This document shows positions 1 through 11,770 of a stretch of 64,000 bases of DNA, piece after piece. The notes under the pieces are model-generated. The model was not told where the DNA came from, ran no database searches, and saw nothing but the letters and a program-made list of their open reading frames with translations. Made by a program: the position numbers and the translations under genes. Within the stretch, counting starts at the first letter, position 1. Each line of letters begins with the position of its first letter. This stretch comes from Tenrec ecaudatus. Lineage: Eukaryota; Chordata; Mammalia; Afrosoricida; Tenrecidae. The DNA is taken from positions 69,153,501 through 69,217,500 of the forward strand of contig NC_134534.1 in assembly GCF_050624435.1 (NCBI RefSeq), given 5' to 3'.

Positions 1-1217
1 AAGCAGGACCATATCCTACTGGATAGAAGTATTATCCTTAGATTAGAACTACAATTGGTACAAGCTCCAAATCCATTCATCTATCTATGGTTCAGATAAG
101 TGCCTGGTCCACTTTAGAGACATTATCCTTTTATTGGGGAACATTATAAATCATCTCAATGAGGTACATAGTAATTATATGGAAGGGTCATTAATTTAGA
201 ATTTCAAGAACTATTTAGAAAAGGAACATAGAGGACAGCTTTTCAGACTGCAATTCATGGACTGTTGATCTGTACAGATTGAAGACTCAAGTGACTGCAC
301 CCCCTGTATGCAAACCATGTGGGTTGGAAATAGGGGGAAATCTTCACTAGTGCTCATTCACAAAGACAAAGCATGGGCCTGATAGACTAGGACATGCTAG
401 GGCGCCCTTTAAATCTGGATCTGAAGCCACCTTCCAGCCAAATGGCAGATTGGCCTGGAAAATCAACAATAATGACTGAGTGGTTTGCTTCTTGGAACAA
501 TCAACTATATGAGACCAAATGGACAACATTTGCCTAAAATCAAAGGTAAGAAATCAAGTAGAAGCAGGGAAACTGTAGGAAGGCAGGGTGGAAATGAGCA
601 AATGCCGACACATTGCAGGGGTAGCAATTAATGTCATGAGCTGAATTGTATATGAACTGTTGATTAGGAAACTAATTTGCTGTGTAAATTTTTACTTAAA
701 ACAAAACAAAATGTTCAAGAAAATGAAAACATGTTATTAATTATATGAGGAAAAGGGCATAGAAAAAAATATACCAAAATGAAAACAGTGGATATTTGGT
801 CTTTTGAACATTTCAAATGTTCTGTGACCACATAATATATGATATTTCCAAAATAATGAGAAGGAGTAAAACAGAAAACAAACAAACAAACATACCCTAC
901 ATCCAGTGACTTAAATCCTTTCCCCACCCCATTCGCAGTCCAGAGAGAAAGATCTCTTCTTTCTTCTCCAGGCTTAATCTGGCCATTTGACTGCTAACTC
1001 CATATTTTCTTGACTTTTCAAGGTTCTTGAATTATCAGCAGGTAAACTTTTCCTGCCATATCAAATTTCCCTTTTTCACTCCAATTTTGTCAGTAGATAA
1101 ACATGCCTAAATCCTCTCTGAATCTTAGCAAATAAACAAACCTCCCGCAACCCCAACTCTGCGTTGGCTTCACTCTAACGCAAACTCATACCTTCCTTCC
1201 TTCACAACCAAAGTTCT
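1..1217. other. SLCO3A1: Intronic sequence, no feature seen
   Basis: Ordinary AT-rich intron. I see no exon, no repeat family that I can name, and only chance frames. Confidence 0.5.
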
Positions 1218-1355
1218 AGAAGGAGAAGTCTGCATTCCCAGGGATTTCTATTCCTGTAAAGACTTACAGTCCCTGAAACCCACCGGAGCAGTTCCACCCT
1301 GTCCTGCAAGGTTGCCATGAGTCAGCATTGACTCTGTGGCACTGAGTTTTAGTCT
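1218..1355 (+). mobile_element. AfroSINE, 5'-truncated
   Basis: The SINE body runs TTCCTGTAAAGACTTACAGT, CCCACCGGAGCAGTTCCACC and CATGAGTCAGCATTGACTCT. The tRNA-like head is missing. It abuts the DNA-transposon-like element at 1361. Confidence 0.7.
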
Positions 1356-1360
1356 TAACT

Positions 1361-1786
1361 ACTGTATATACTTCTGGATAAGCCGAGTTTTTCAGCACAA
1401 AAAATGTGGGTCAGTGGTACCCCAGTGAGGTGTAACATCTCGCAGGTGATTGCCGTTCCTCTGCTGTTCATTCAAAGCCCTACATATACTGCAGGGCTTT
1501 GAATGTTTGTTTACTCACATCTAACCAATCAGAGCCATCCTATGACGTGGATGGCTCCAATTTGCAGAAGCACCTGTAGTGATCCACTTACGCCAGCAGA
1601 TGAACTGGTAAGGACGTGTCTGTGACTGCGCTCTGTCTCTCCCCTCTGGTCTCTGTGTTAATTCACATCCTGCATTTCCCACCCCAGACTTATACTCGAG
1701 TCAATCAGTTTTTCCGGTTTCCCAGGTAATAATTAGGTACCTCGGCTTGTACTCGGGTCGGCTTATATTCGAGTATATACGGCAGT
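1361..1786. mobile_element. Unnamed DNA-transposon-like element with inverted ends and an internal hairpin
   Basis: The left end reads ACTGTATATACTTCTGGATA and then AGCCGAG. The right end, reversed, reads CCGTATATACTCGAATATA and then AGCCGAC, so about 25 bases form an imperfect terminal inverted repeat. The right end carries further copies of the same motif: CGGCTTGTACTCGGG and ACTTATACTCGAGTC. A perfect 13-base hairpin, CATTCAAAGCCCT / AGGGCTTTGAATG, lies at 1469-1481 and 1493-1505. There is no coding frame. A target duplication is not clear, so the superfamily is not assigned. It sits between two AfroSINE copies. Confidence 0.6.
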
Positions 1787-1807
1787 CTTTTTCTTTTAAG
1801 ATCCTGA

Positions 1808-2043
1808 GGGAAGCTCTGTTGGTGTAGTGAGTTACACATAGGGCTGCTAACTGCAAAGCTAGCAGTTCAAAACCCCTATCTGCTCGGAAGGAGAAAGATA
1901 GGCTTTCTATTCCTGGAAAGACTTAGCAACCACCAGGACAGTGCTATTCTGTCTAATAGGATCACTATGAGTCAGAATTGACATGTGCTTTAAATCTTGA
2001 TGAATTCGACTCTGCTCAACTACAGGCTTGGTTTTTTGTTTTT
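1808..2043 (+). mobile_element. AfroSINE, near full length
   Basis: The head TGTTGGTGTAGTGAGTTACA (A-box-like), GGGCTGCTAACTGCAAAGC and CAGTTCAAAACCCC (B-box-like) mark the tRNA-derived part. The body includes AGAAAGATAGGCTTTCTATT, and GGATCACTATGAGTCAGAAT is near the 3' end. Confidence 0.8.
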
Positions 2044-2140
2044 GTTTTCCTTTTTTAAGATCCTAATGAAGGAATTCATTTTAAAAAGGTCTTTATGCAG
2101 GATTTCAATTTTTAGTATGGATTAACAACACATTGCAAAG

Positions 2141-2790
2141 AAGACTAAAATCCTCACAACTGGGTCAGTAGGTAACCAATGATAATGGAGAAAAAGTTGA
2201 AGTACTTAAGGATTTTGTTTGCTTGAATGGATCCATAATCAATGCTCATGGAAGAAGCAGTCGAGATCAAAAGATGAGTTGCATTAGGGAAATTTGCTGT
2301 ACAAGATTTCTTTAGAATATTGAAAAGAAAGGGTGTTACTTGAGGATTAAGGTGTGCCTGGCCCAAGCCATGGTATTTTCAATTGCCTCTTATGCATGTG
2401 AAAGCTGGACATTGAACAAAGGAAACTAAAGGAAATCCATGCACCTGAATTGTGATGCTGGCGAAGGATATGGAAAGTACCACAGTCTGCTCACAGGACC
2501 AACAAATCTGTTTTTGGAAGAAGGGTAGTTAGAGCACCCTTTAGAGGCAAGGATGGCAAGACTTCATCTTACATACTTTGGACCTGTTTTCAGGAGAGAC
2601 CAGTCCCTGGAGAAGGCCATCATGTTCGGTAAAGTGGAGGGGCAGAGAAAAGGAGATGGACTGACACCGTGCCTGCAACAGTGAGCTCAAGAATAGGAGG
2701 CGCAGGACCGGACAGTGTTTCGTTCTGTTGTGCATAAGGTCACTGTAGGGCAGAACCACCCTGGTGGCACCTAGCAACACAAAACCAGCG
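2141..2790 (+). mobile_element. BovB/RTE-clade LINE, C-terminal ORF remnant and 3' end
   Basis: Broken + strand frames match the C-terminal part of the BovB/RTE reverse transcriptase. One is the EIKR...VALGKFAVQDFFRILKRKG region, corresponding to the family's EIKRRLLLGRK...LDSILKSRDI. The later DNA TTCAGGAGAGACCAGTCCCT encodes the family's conserved YFG...RRDxxLEK block. The copy ends with a SINE-like tail, AGGTCACTGTAGGGCAGAAC, and then CCTAGCAACAC. Many stops and frameshifts show it is dead. It aligns with the copy at 14430-15100. Confidence 0.75.
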
Positions 2791-3059
2791 TGAAGCCGCC
2801 TCGTTGTGCAGTGCATTCCCTGTGGGAGAAGAGGGCCACTGTTTGTCAGAAGAGACTCGATGGCAAGGGTTGGTTTTGTGTTTTAGTTTGCTTTAGTTTT
2901 GATCCTTTTATCTCAGCCCATTGTGTTGTGGCTTCTGCCTTCTCGCTTATAAAGATCTTCAATCACCTAGTTATCTCATTTCCATCTTACTTGTCTTCTT
3001 GGAAGCATCTCTTCCCTATCCCCCTAATATGAGAAACTGACCCCAGGTGAGTTGAGGCT

Positions 3060-3600
3060 TCTTGTGAAGTCTGTGCTAGTCTGGGTGCGTTAGAGAAACA
3101 AATCCACAGAAACTCATGTATAAGAGAGAGTTTTATATAAAGGTTAAGTGTGGATCAAGAAAACATCCCAACCCAGTGCTGCCCAAGCCCTCAAGTCCAA
3201 CATTAACCCATTAACCCATTTGTCCAACACGAATCCACAAAGTCCTCCTCCATCTCACAAAACAGACACAATGATGCTGACTACAGGAGGAAAGCCGAAT
3301 CAGTGAACGTGTAAGTATCTCAGCACTGGCAGGGGTCTCCACACGGCTGCTCCAGCACCCAGGGCTGCATGTGGATAGGTCCATGTGGCTTCTCCTTAGG
3401 GATGTCTTGCAGGAAGTGAGCTTTGCCAGCTGAAGCAGGGAACTGCTAAGGCAGCTGCACCCTGGTCCAACCATCACAAAGCAAAAGACCCGAGAACTAG
3501 AAAGGCGAGGCTCACTGAGCCATTTATCCCTCTTCCCTTCAATTAATCCCACGTGTTTATTGGCCAAGTTGGCACAATAAACTAACTTAAAGTGGTTTTT
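3060..3600. repeat. Unclassified interspersed repeat
   Basis: A block from CTAGTCTGGGTGCGTTAGAG (opening AGAGAAACAAATCCAC) to GGCCAAGTTGGCACAATAAA resembles the common mammalian repeat that opens with AGAGAAACAGAACC and closes with AAGTTGACACATAAA. Its class is not certain to me. The minus-strand frame across it (118 codons) has no protein similarity that I recognise. Confidence 0.4.
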
Positions 3601-4200
3601 AAGATGTACACATAAGGGAGTGATCTATGGATCATAAGCATTGGGAAAGCACACCACCTCATCTGCTTGGGATAGCCCCTGATCTTTTAATTTTTTTTAA
3701 ATGATTTTACGTTTTCTTTCACATATCCTCCCATTCCATCCAGGCCTTTTACTGTGATCCTGGGCTGAGCAAGTAGTAGTGGTAGGAGGCACCATCTAGT
3801 TCTGCTCATCTCAGGCTGATGGAAACTGAGGCTCACATAGTGCAATAGGCCTTTGGACTAATTATTTTTACATTATCTTGCTCTCTGCTGCTCTTCTTTG
3901 CGTTAGACAAGGGACACCAGCAATTGTACATTAGATGGCTGTATACAGGAGGTTAAAACTCAAGTTGCTACTTGTGAAATTAGTATGCAGCACATAGTCT
4001 TTGTGGACCGTTTACTGCAAATTGATTTCAATGTTTCTGGAAAGTATAGCCCTGGGCTCCCAGGCCCAACAACTCATTCCTCCAGGGTGCTGTGTTATGG
4101 CTAAGGAATTTCAATAACTGCTACATATGTGCTCTCCTATATCCATGGCAGTAGTTACAGCATACACAGCTGTATATGTAGAAATATCTTGTCAAACCTA
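3601..4200. other. Intronic sequence, no feature seen
   Basis: No exon-like or repeat signal recognised. Confidence 0.5.
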
Positions 4201-4204
4201 TCTA

Positions 4205-4258
4205 GAGGGAGCTTCAAAAAATTTTCATTCCATTTTCCACGAACTTTTCACAGCCCTC
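4205..4258. mobile_element. Short mariner-like MITE with TA duplication
   Basis: This 54-base element starts GAGGGAGCTTCAAAAA and ends GAACTTTTCACAGCCCTC. The ends are inverted repeats of the GGCTTCAAAAAGTTC type seen in mammalian mariner derivatives. It is flanked by TA on both sides (4203-4204 and 4259-4260), the Tc1/mariner target. Confidence 0.7.
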
Positions 4259-4479
4259 TAGTGTCTTCCTCTGTGTTGGTCAGTTTGTGCTTACTTATCC
4301 CTATTGTGAATAACTTTCCCTTCATCCAAGTTAATATGCTTCTCCCTTCTACTTAGCGATTTACCCTCCCTTCTTCTCTCACTCCTGGTAACCATCAAAG
4401 AATTTTTTTTTCCTGTGTGAAAACTCTTCCTTGATGTTTTTTAATCATCGTGGTCTCATGTAGTATTTGTTGTTTCCTG

Positions 4480-5340
4480 GCTGACTAATTTTATGCAGCT
4501 TAATGTCCTCCAGGTTCCCCCGTGTTACGCGGTACTTCATAGCTTCATGACCATGCTGTTGTTTCTCTTGCAGCTCGATTGTTCCACTCTGCATTGTATC
4601 CCCGTGTGGGTATGTGATCGATCTCGTTTATGGTTTTTTTGGTGATAGGCACCTAGGATATTCCCAGTGCTTTGCTCTTGTGAGTAGTGCTTCAGGGAAC
4701 ATGGGGTGTATGCATCTACTGAGGTCACAGCTCTTCGTTCTGGGGGCTGCTATGTTGAAGGACATCACGTTTGGTAAAGTAGAGGGCGGCAGAAAGAGGA
4801 AGGCCCTGAAGGAGTTGAACGGACACAGAGTCTGCATCCTGGGCTCAAGCACAGGAGCAGTTGTGAGGATGCCGCCGGACGGGACAGTCTTTCCTTCTGT
4901 TCTGCACAGGTTGCTGTGGAACTGAATCGACTTCATGGCACCTAACAACAACAACAACAATGGCACACATACCCAGTAATAGGGTTGTGATCTCTTTCAG
5001 GGCTGCCAGCAATGGTTGTTGGGTACCATCTGGTCCTTCTGGGCTCAGTTCATGGAGGTCAAGGTGGGCATGGTCCCTTGGTCCTTTGGACTGACTGTTT
5101 CCCTTCACTGTTCTTCTAGATGAGGAGAGAGCAATGTGTGCACCTCAGATGGCCGTCTTTTTGAATTTTTTAAAAAGGTGCTGTTTTGCACAGTGACTGC
5201 ACCATTTGCAATCTCACCAGTAGTGTGAAGACTCCAGTCTCAGTTTTTGCCAGCCTTTGCTGTTTTCTGAATTTTACTATTAATCCGGTGGTGCTTAATT
5301 TTTATTGCCATCTAATCTATTATCTCTATAATCATAATGA
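4480..5340 (-). mobile_element. Old L1 3' region interrupted by an RTE end
   Basis: The + strand resembles the reverse complement of older mammalian L1 ends. Examples are TCATAGCTTCATGACCATGC, then GGGAACATGGGGTGTATGCA, then CACATACCCAGTAATAGGGT after the RTE insertion (4750-4965), then CATTTGCAATCTCACCAGTAG. No frame is intact. Confidence 0.55.
4750..4965 (+). mobile_element. 5'-truncated RTE 3' end nested in an old L1
   Basis: GAAGGACATCACGTTTGGTA and the following AGTAGAGGGCGGCAGAAAG parallel the RTE copy at 2600-2650. The copy ends AATCGACTTCATGGCACCTA and then (ACA)n. L1-type sequence lies on both sides and appears to continue across it, so it inserted into that L1. Confidence 0.7.
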
Positions 5341-6189
5341 TACAATATGTTTCTTACCTCTACTTAATGATTTACCCTCCCTTCTCCTCTCTCTTTTTAT
5401 TATTCTATTTAATCTATTAAAATATTCTAAATATTTTATTATTCTATATAATCTGTTATCTCTATAATCATAATACTCTAGTCTATGAACATATATGAAG
5501 TAAAAATATGGTTATAGAATATCGAAATGTGAAGCTATTTTTTTCCTCAACAAATCCAACATGTAAGTTTACACTTCTGAAGGTGGTGTTTCCATCTCTT
5601 TAATCCTTTCTTGAAGAATTCTGTGGCCTTTGATTTACAACATGTCAAAACAGGAGTTTTGGCATTTCCAAGGAATTAAACATTGTCATGTTTTTGAGTG
5701 TGGTAACAAAATGAAATCTGAATGGGCAAAATCAGGACCATATGGTGGATTGGATAACATTTACCAGTGAAATTCTCTAGGACAGCCATACTACCCTGGA
5801 AGAATAAACAGATACATTCTTGTGATGGGGGTTGGGGGGAGGGGGTGGGGAGGAAATCTCTGGAACAACACTCCTGGCCATTTTTCTCACCAATGCAATT
5901 TTACAGTTTCTTAAAACATGTTCAGAATTTAAGCTCTGATACCGTTCCCTCCTTTGGATTTGGAGTTTATTATTTACAATGCTTGGATCACATAGGCTGG
6001 TGTGAGAAGCCATTGTGTTGACTGGACTTTTAACTGAAGGTACCGTAACCAGATTAAAGCAAATGTATTCCTGAGAGAATTGTCTGCTGCCAACCACTGA
6101 CCACAGAGACATGTTTGAGCACATTTTGTCTGGGATAAACTCATGCATGTGTGTACCGGAACCTTAATTGCAATGCTTTTTTAACTTAC
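5341..6189. other. Intronic, mostly unassigned
   Basis: AT-rich. The stretch 5640-5790 (GGACCATATGGTGGATTGGA) has the feel of a decayed DNA-transposon body but cannot be assigned. A G-rich run is at 5827-5850. Confidence 0.4.
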
Positions 6190-6690
6190 CCTCATACCAC
6201 AGTTAATTTATCTGTTTATGGGGATTTGGTTTGTTTCCAGTTGGGCTGCTTTGAGGCTTTAAATATCTTGTATATGTCTTATGTTACTCATGTATGAGAG
6301 TTTTCTAGGTTGTGAATCCAGGAACAAAATAGTCTGATATGGATATCTGAAGGCATATATATATCTTCAACTCTACCAGATAATGCCAAACTATTTCCCA
6401 AAGTAGATGCAGCAATTTACATCTCACCCTGAGAGTTGAGAATTCTCACTTTTCTGCATCTTTGCTACCATGTGGTATTGCTGGGGGTTAATTTTTTTTT
6501 AACCAACATTATTGGTATGTAGTGGTATTTCATTATGGTTTTAATTTGTACTTCTGTTATGGAAATAAGTTGAATATCTTTCTTATGTTTATTTCCTCAT
6601 TTGTGACATACTTGCTCAAGTCTTTGTTCAGTTTCCTCCTGGATTGTTTATCTCTGTAATACTTTATAGTAAAATTTCTGAATGTATGCT
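6190..6690 (-). mobile_element. Old L1 3' region
   Basis: On the + strand, ATGCCAAACTATTTCCCAAA, GCAGCAATTTACATCTCACC and GTATTTCATTATGGTTTTAA follow the usual order of an older mammalian L1 3' end in reverse. It ends about 220 bases before the first SLCO3A1 exon in the window. Confidence 0.6.
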
Positions 6691-6913
6691 GAATGTATCT
6701 TTTGTTGACCATATGTGTTTAAAATAATACCATACTACAGAATCATATAATAAAAATAATAAAGTAGTATGTTACATAAAATAAAATAGATTTGTCGATT
6801 ATAGTACATTGGTACTCTTTAGTACTAATGAGTAAATAGAAAAAAATGTTTGGAAATCAAATATTTCAGCATGTTACTTCAAATTAATGCTGTCCTTCCC
6901 TTCTTCTGTTCAG

Positions 6914-7112
6914 GTGTTATCATTGTCCCCAGTGCTGGTGTTGGTATTGTCCTGGGAGGCTACATTATAAAAAAATTGAAACTTGGAGCAAGAGAATCTG
7001 CAAAGCTAGCAATGATCTGCAGCGGTGTGTCTCTACTGTGTTTTTCCACCCTGTTTATTGTTGGATGTGAAAGCATTAATCTAGGAGGCATAAACATCCC
7101 TTACACAACGGG
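6914..7112 (+). CDS. SLCO3A1: SLCO3A1 internal coding exon (transmembrane segments before the Kazal-like loop)
   Basis: This 199-base exon encodes about 66 residues of organic anion transporting polypeptide 3A1, a 12-helix plasma-membrane transporter. The peptide begins [19 protein letters not shown] and ends NIPYTTG, which I recognise as OATP3A1. It holds two hydrophobic stretches, the G-rich [15 protein letters not shown] and [22 protein letters not shown], which I take to be the helices leading up to the large extracellular loop. The acceptor is a pyrimidine-rich tract ending TTCAG at 6909-6913, and the donor is G|GTAAGT with GT at 7113-7114. The exon begins after the first base of a Gly codon and ends after two bases of a Gly codon, which the next exon completes with A. 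The open frame runs back to 6850, but that part is intronic. The upstream exons are outside the window or unrecognised. Confidence 0.95.
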
Positions 7113-7694
7113 GTAAGTACAGTTGAAAAGCCATTTCAGGACCATTTAAGGGTAACATTCTGAGGTGTCTCTCTACGACTGGTCAGACTTGTGTCTACCC
7201 CATGCCTCTTGTGCTCAGCGTTTGTGCTTGGAGCTTGCATGCACTCTTGGAGGGTAGAGGCCATGATCTCTCTTTTCTGGATTTTTTTGACCTTTAAAGC
7301 TTCATGACATTTTTATTACAGTAAACAGAGATGAAATGTTTGATGAATTAATGAAAGTTTTCTTTTTCCCCCATTATAATGTTTGGAGTAGGCAAGCCAT
7401 TCACACATGCTAAAAATATAAAATTTAATGAAACTTAAATGAGCAATAAAAAGTCTGTCCTTCATCTGCCTACTTTCCCTACCCTCTTATCCAAAGGTAC
7501 ACAGGATACCACTTGCTTCATTTCTTGCTTTTCCTTCCAGGACTACTTTATCAGTGTATAATAAATTATGAACATGCATCTTACATTTTCCCTGTTTTAT
7601 GTCCAAAGGATAGCATTCTATATATAATTTTATAAGCCTTTAAAATAGCAATATATGGTAGATACCTTTCTGTGTGAATAATAATAGTACATAG
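7113..7694. other. SLCO3A1: Start of the 16.6-kb SLCO3A1 intron, nothing recognised
   Basis: The region runs from the donor GTAAGT at 7113 to the MIR fragment. No exon or repeat was recognised. Confidence 0.5.
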
Positions 7695-7815
7695 AGTAGG
7701 TAACTTTTATGTTGACAGTTCTATATGCCAGGGACTTTTCTAAATGCTTTATCATATATTAATTTATCCTCACAGTAATTACATAAGGAAGGAACTAGAA
7801 TTACTAAGACTTTCC
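7695..7815 (+). mobile_element. MIR-type ancient SINE
   Basis: TATATGCCAGGGACTTTTCT, AAATGCTTTATCATATATTA and TTTATCCTCACAGTAATTAC follow the MIR core (GCCAGGCACTGTTCTAAGCG...ATCCTCACAAC). Confidence 0.65.
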
Positions 7816-8217
7816 AGAAGGTCAAACAGACATGCACTTATAGTTACCAGTGGAATGCTGATGTATGGTTAACAAATAGCTCTATAAGGAGAAACGGCCT
7901 CCTTGCCAACCTGTGCCCATTTCTGTGGTATAAATATTCCTGCCATCGTTACTTTCAAGCTAATAACATGAAGATACTCCTCAGATGGACACCGTTGTGT
8001 TGTACTTATATCTATTGTGCCTATGTGATATGTCTATTATATCATAGACATAAGTAATCTAGTATGTAGATATCATTCGATATGCTGTAGTTGTGGGCTA
8101 TCCTGAAGTTGGCTCAGAATCACGGTGTCTGTGTACAACAAAATGATACATTGTCCAGTCTGGCACACTCTGTATGATGGTTGGTATGTTTGAGTCCATT
8201 GTTAGATATCTGTTACC

Positions 8218-8409
8218 AAACCAAAACCAAACCCTGCCAGCTAGCCGATTCTGACTCATAGTGAGACTCCATATAGTAGTCTTACAACTGTACATCTTTA
8301 CAGGAGCAGACAGCCTCATCCTTCTTTCTCAGAGTAGCTGGTGGGTTTGAACCACTCATCTTGGGGTTATCAGCCCAATGCCTAACCCACAGTACCACCA
8401 GGGCTCCTT
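8218..8409 (-). mobile_element. AfroSINE, near full length
   Basis: Minus copy. On the + strand the 3' end, GCCGATTCTGACTCATAGTG, comes first. The head comes last, with GGTGGGTTTGAACCACTC (B box reversed) and CAGTACCACCAGGGCTCCTT. Confidence 0.85.
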
Positions 8410-8476
8410 AGAAAATAGTAACATAATCAGAAGAGGATGCATTTTGAGTGTTTGCTTAATCGTTCTCTTATGTAGT

Positions 8477-8670
8477 TTTTGTTACACGTTGGGCTGACCT
8501 TGCAGGGAGCAGTCCAAACCCACCAGCTAGCTGCTCCTTGGGATAAAGATAAGGCTTTCTCCTCTCAGAAAGAGTCATGGTCTCAGAAACTCACAGGAGC
8601 AGTTCTACCCTGCCCTCTGGGCTTGCTATGAGCTGGAAACTACTCCGTGGTAGTGAGTTGGAGTTTTTAT
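8477..8670 (+). mobile_element. AfroSINE
   Basis: ACACGTTGGGCTGACCTTGC, GCAGTCCAAACCCACCAGCT, GGAGCAGTTCTACCCTGCCC and GCTTGCTATGAGCTGGAAAC follow the AfroSINE order. It lies close to the oppositely oriented copy at 8218. Confidence 0.8.
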
Positions 8671-8849
8671 GAGTTCCTAAATACTATCTGGCCAAATCTC
8701 TGAAAATTTAGTAGCTGCGTCTCATTATCCAGGGTGGTAGATTGTAGCCCAGCACTGCTTCGAGCCCAGGTCGTAACCCCAGGCCATCTGGTTACAGAGG
8801 CCTGGCCTGGAAGCTCTACTTTTTAGCCACAGTATATTAGCCATTCCCT

Positions 8850-9060
8850 TTCATTTCATTGTGTAATTTCACCAGTCTCCAACTCATGGACAGTTGGCTC
8901 ATTTCCAATCTTTAGTTATTAAAAGCAATGCTCCAATAAATAATTTCATGCATATTAATGTTTTCGATAGACTATATGTTTGCAGGTTAAACCCCAGAAG
9001 TGGAATTGCCACAATTATTATGAAATTGCCTCTACAGGTATTAGATCAAATGTTACCGCC
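8850..9060 (-). mobile_element. Old L1 3' fragment
   Basis: On the + strand, ACAGTTGGCTCATTTCCAAT, CAATGCTCCAATAAATAATT and CCCCAGAAGTGGAATTGCC are typical of older L1 ends in reverse. Confidence 0.55.
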
Positions 9061-9474
9061 AGCAGCAAGCGAGCAAGCACCCATTTCCTCATTGCCTTGC
9101 AGGGAGGGCAGAGGCCTCTCCTTGGACAGATGTAGAACCCTGGCCTTCTCTTGCCTAGGCGCCTGCAGGTTTGGTGCGGCGCCATTTGAGTGTTTGGTGC
9201 AAGCCAAGGTTTCAGCTGTGGTTTCCTTTCAATGTCCGTGGAATTTTAGGTTATAAACCGTTCCATTTGGAATTGGAATAAGGAAAGCTTCATTTTCATT
9301 AGACTGTTAGGGTAGCAATTCAAGCAACCAATAACCAATAAAATAAAAACATAACCCTCTGTATATCAGAGCTTATTTAGATTACAGAATTTGGTAATTT
9401 GCCTTGAGGACTATTTTTTTAGAGTGTGTATAAAACGACAGCATGCATGAAGTATGTGATAAGAGAAATAATTT

Positions 9475-9610
9475 TTTAAATAGGAAGGCAGTACAGAATA
9501 ATGGTAAGAACAGAGGTTCTTAGTTTGGATCTGGTCTTCCCTTGGCTATTTTATTAATTCTAAGCCTCCGTTTATAAAATGGAGGGGAGGAAAATGGTAC
9601 CTACCTTTGA
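9475..9610 (+). mobile_element. MIR-type ancient SINE
   Basis: CAGAATAATGGTAAGAACAG, then GCCTCCGTTTATAAAATGGA, then GGTACCTACCTTTGACTG follow the 5' half of MIR. Confidence 0.6.
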
Positions 9611-9869
9611 CTGTACTGGTGGCATGTCTGTCTCTGGGAGGACTGATGTCTCTGGGGCTGGGCCTGTTCTTGGACCAGTGGTTAGAGTCCAGGTGACACC
9701 AAGTGGAAGGAGGGGTACAAATAGGATTTCTCTGGGCACCTAGGGTCTGATGGCCATGTGTCTGAGCCTCATGAATTTCTGAAACTATGGGCTTTTACTT
9801 CCAGTTTCTACCTGAGTTCTGTAGCATGAAAACTCTAGCATGAAAACATGTAGAAAAGGGTATGTGCCC

Positions 9870-11770
9870 CCCTCCTCCAGAAGAATTCACTTCAGAGGAC
9901 AGCACAAGCGGGGCACGTCTGATCAGAGCACACAGGAACAAACAAAGAGGGAAGGAGAGAGAGTGAAGCACATCCTGGTCCATCAAGCCCGAGGTCTATA
10001 TTCCCACTGAGAGCACCCAATCCACAGAGAGGACCATAGGGCTGGTCCCACTGAGAAACATGACGTCCCTCACTGACCCAAAGCACTTCAAGGGATAACA
10101 CTGGATGCACAGTGCAGGAATTGTGCCCAATCTGACTCTACCAGTCGGGCAAAACACTAAGATGTGCGTGCAACAGTGCAGCACGGGAGCAAAGCAATGA
10201 AGTCCCCGGGGAATTCTAAAAATGGACTTTGGGGCCAGGGTGGGGTACTCCATCAGACTGCACCAGAAAACACTCCTAAAGGTCCACAAACAGACCTTGA
10301 ACTACTAATGGGCTTTTCTTTTTTCTTTCTTTTTCAGTTTTATTTTTGGTTGATGTTCTTTGGTTTACTTTTGTTGTTTTGTTTTGCTCTGTCTTTTGTT
10401 GATGCTTTTATTGTCTCTGCATGTCTACCTACATAAGATAGGCGGGATAAACAATCTGGAGGAGAAAACAACAGACCGATGGTTCTAAGGGGACATGGCG
10501 GGGAAAGGAAATAGGTGTTAGCAAACCCAGGGACAAGGAGACAACAAGTTATGGTGTAGGATGCATGGTAGGGCTTGATCAAGGGCAATGTAACCAAGAG
10601 GAATTACTGAAACTCGAATGAAGGCCGAGCATGATAGTGGGACAAGAGGAAAGTAAAAGGAAATAGAAGAAAGAACTAAGAGGCAAAGGACGTTTATAGA
10701 CGTCTAAATACAAGCATGTACATGTGTAAATATATTTATATATACTGATAGGGAAATAGATCTGTTTACATATATTTATAGATTTAATATTTAGGTAGCA
10801 GATGGACATTGGGCCTCTACACAAGTGCTCTGTCAATGCAAGAATACTCTGTTCTAATAACCTGGCATTCTGTGATGCTCACCTCCTGACACAATCACTG
10901 AAGACAAAGCAGGTGCATAAGCAAATGTGAAGAAAGCTGATGGTGCCCAGCTATCAAAAGATATAGCATCTGGGGTCTTAAAGGCTTGAAGATAAATAAG
11001 CAGCCATCTAGCTCAGAAGCAACAAAGCCTGCAAGGAAGAAGCACACCAGCCTGTGTGATTATGAGATGTTGATGGGATCAGGTATCAGGCATCGAAAAC
11101 CCAGAACAAAAATCCTATCCTTGTGAATGAGGGGGAGTGCAGAGTGGAGACCCAAAGCCCATCTATAGGCAACTGCACATCCCCTTATATTAGAAAGGGC
11201 ACCAGGAAAAGGCGAGCCAGACAGGAAGCAGTGTAGCACTGAGGAATCATGCAACTTTCCTCTTGTTCTTTAATGTCCGCCCCCCACTGTCATGACCCCA
11301 ATTCTACCTTACAAATCTGGCTAGAACAGAGCATGTACATGGGTACAGATAAGAGTTGGAAACACAGGAAATCCAGGACAGATAAACCCTTCAGGACTGA
11401 CATTGAGAGTAGCCATACCAGGAGTGTAAGGGGAAGGGGGATGGGGGGAAGGTAGAAACCGATGACAATGATCTACATATAACTCCTCCCTGGGGGACAG
11501 ACAACAGAAAAGTGGGTGAAGGAAGATATCAGTCAGTGTAAGACATGAAAAAAAATTATAAATTATCAAGGGTTCATGAGGGAAGGAGGGTGTGGGAGGG
11601 AGGGGAGGGAAAAAAGTGAGGAGCTGAGACCAAGGGCTCAGGTAGAAAGAGAATGTTTTGAAAATGATGATGGCAACCAGTGCACAAATGTGCTCTCACA
11701 ATAGATGGATGGGTGGATGGATTGGGATAAGAGTTGTATGAGCCCCCAGTACAATGATAAAAGAAGGGGG
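9870..11770 (+). mobile_element. Long L1 3' UTR copy (about 1.9 kb)
   Basis: Non-coding + strand sequence matches the reverse complement of the 3' UTR at 45.2-46.6 kb. Shared blocks include GGGACAAGAGGAAAGTAAAA, AAGATATAGCATCTGGGGTC and GAGCTGAGACCAAGGGCTCA. The copy ends ATGAGCCCCCAGTACAATGA plus A-rich sequence. The predicted small frames here have no resemblance to proteins. This is the longest version in the window. The 5' boundary is uncertain. Confidence 0.7.

Noticed and set aside
6850..6912. In-frame ATG and 21 codons upstream of the first SLCO3A1 exon
   Set aside because: They precede a clear acceptor (TTCAG at 6909-6913), and the protein is known to be continuous with an upstream exon. 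This is intronic read-through.
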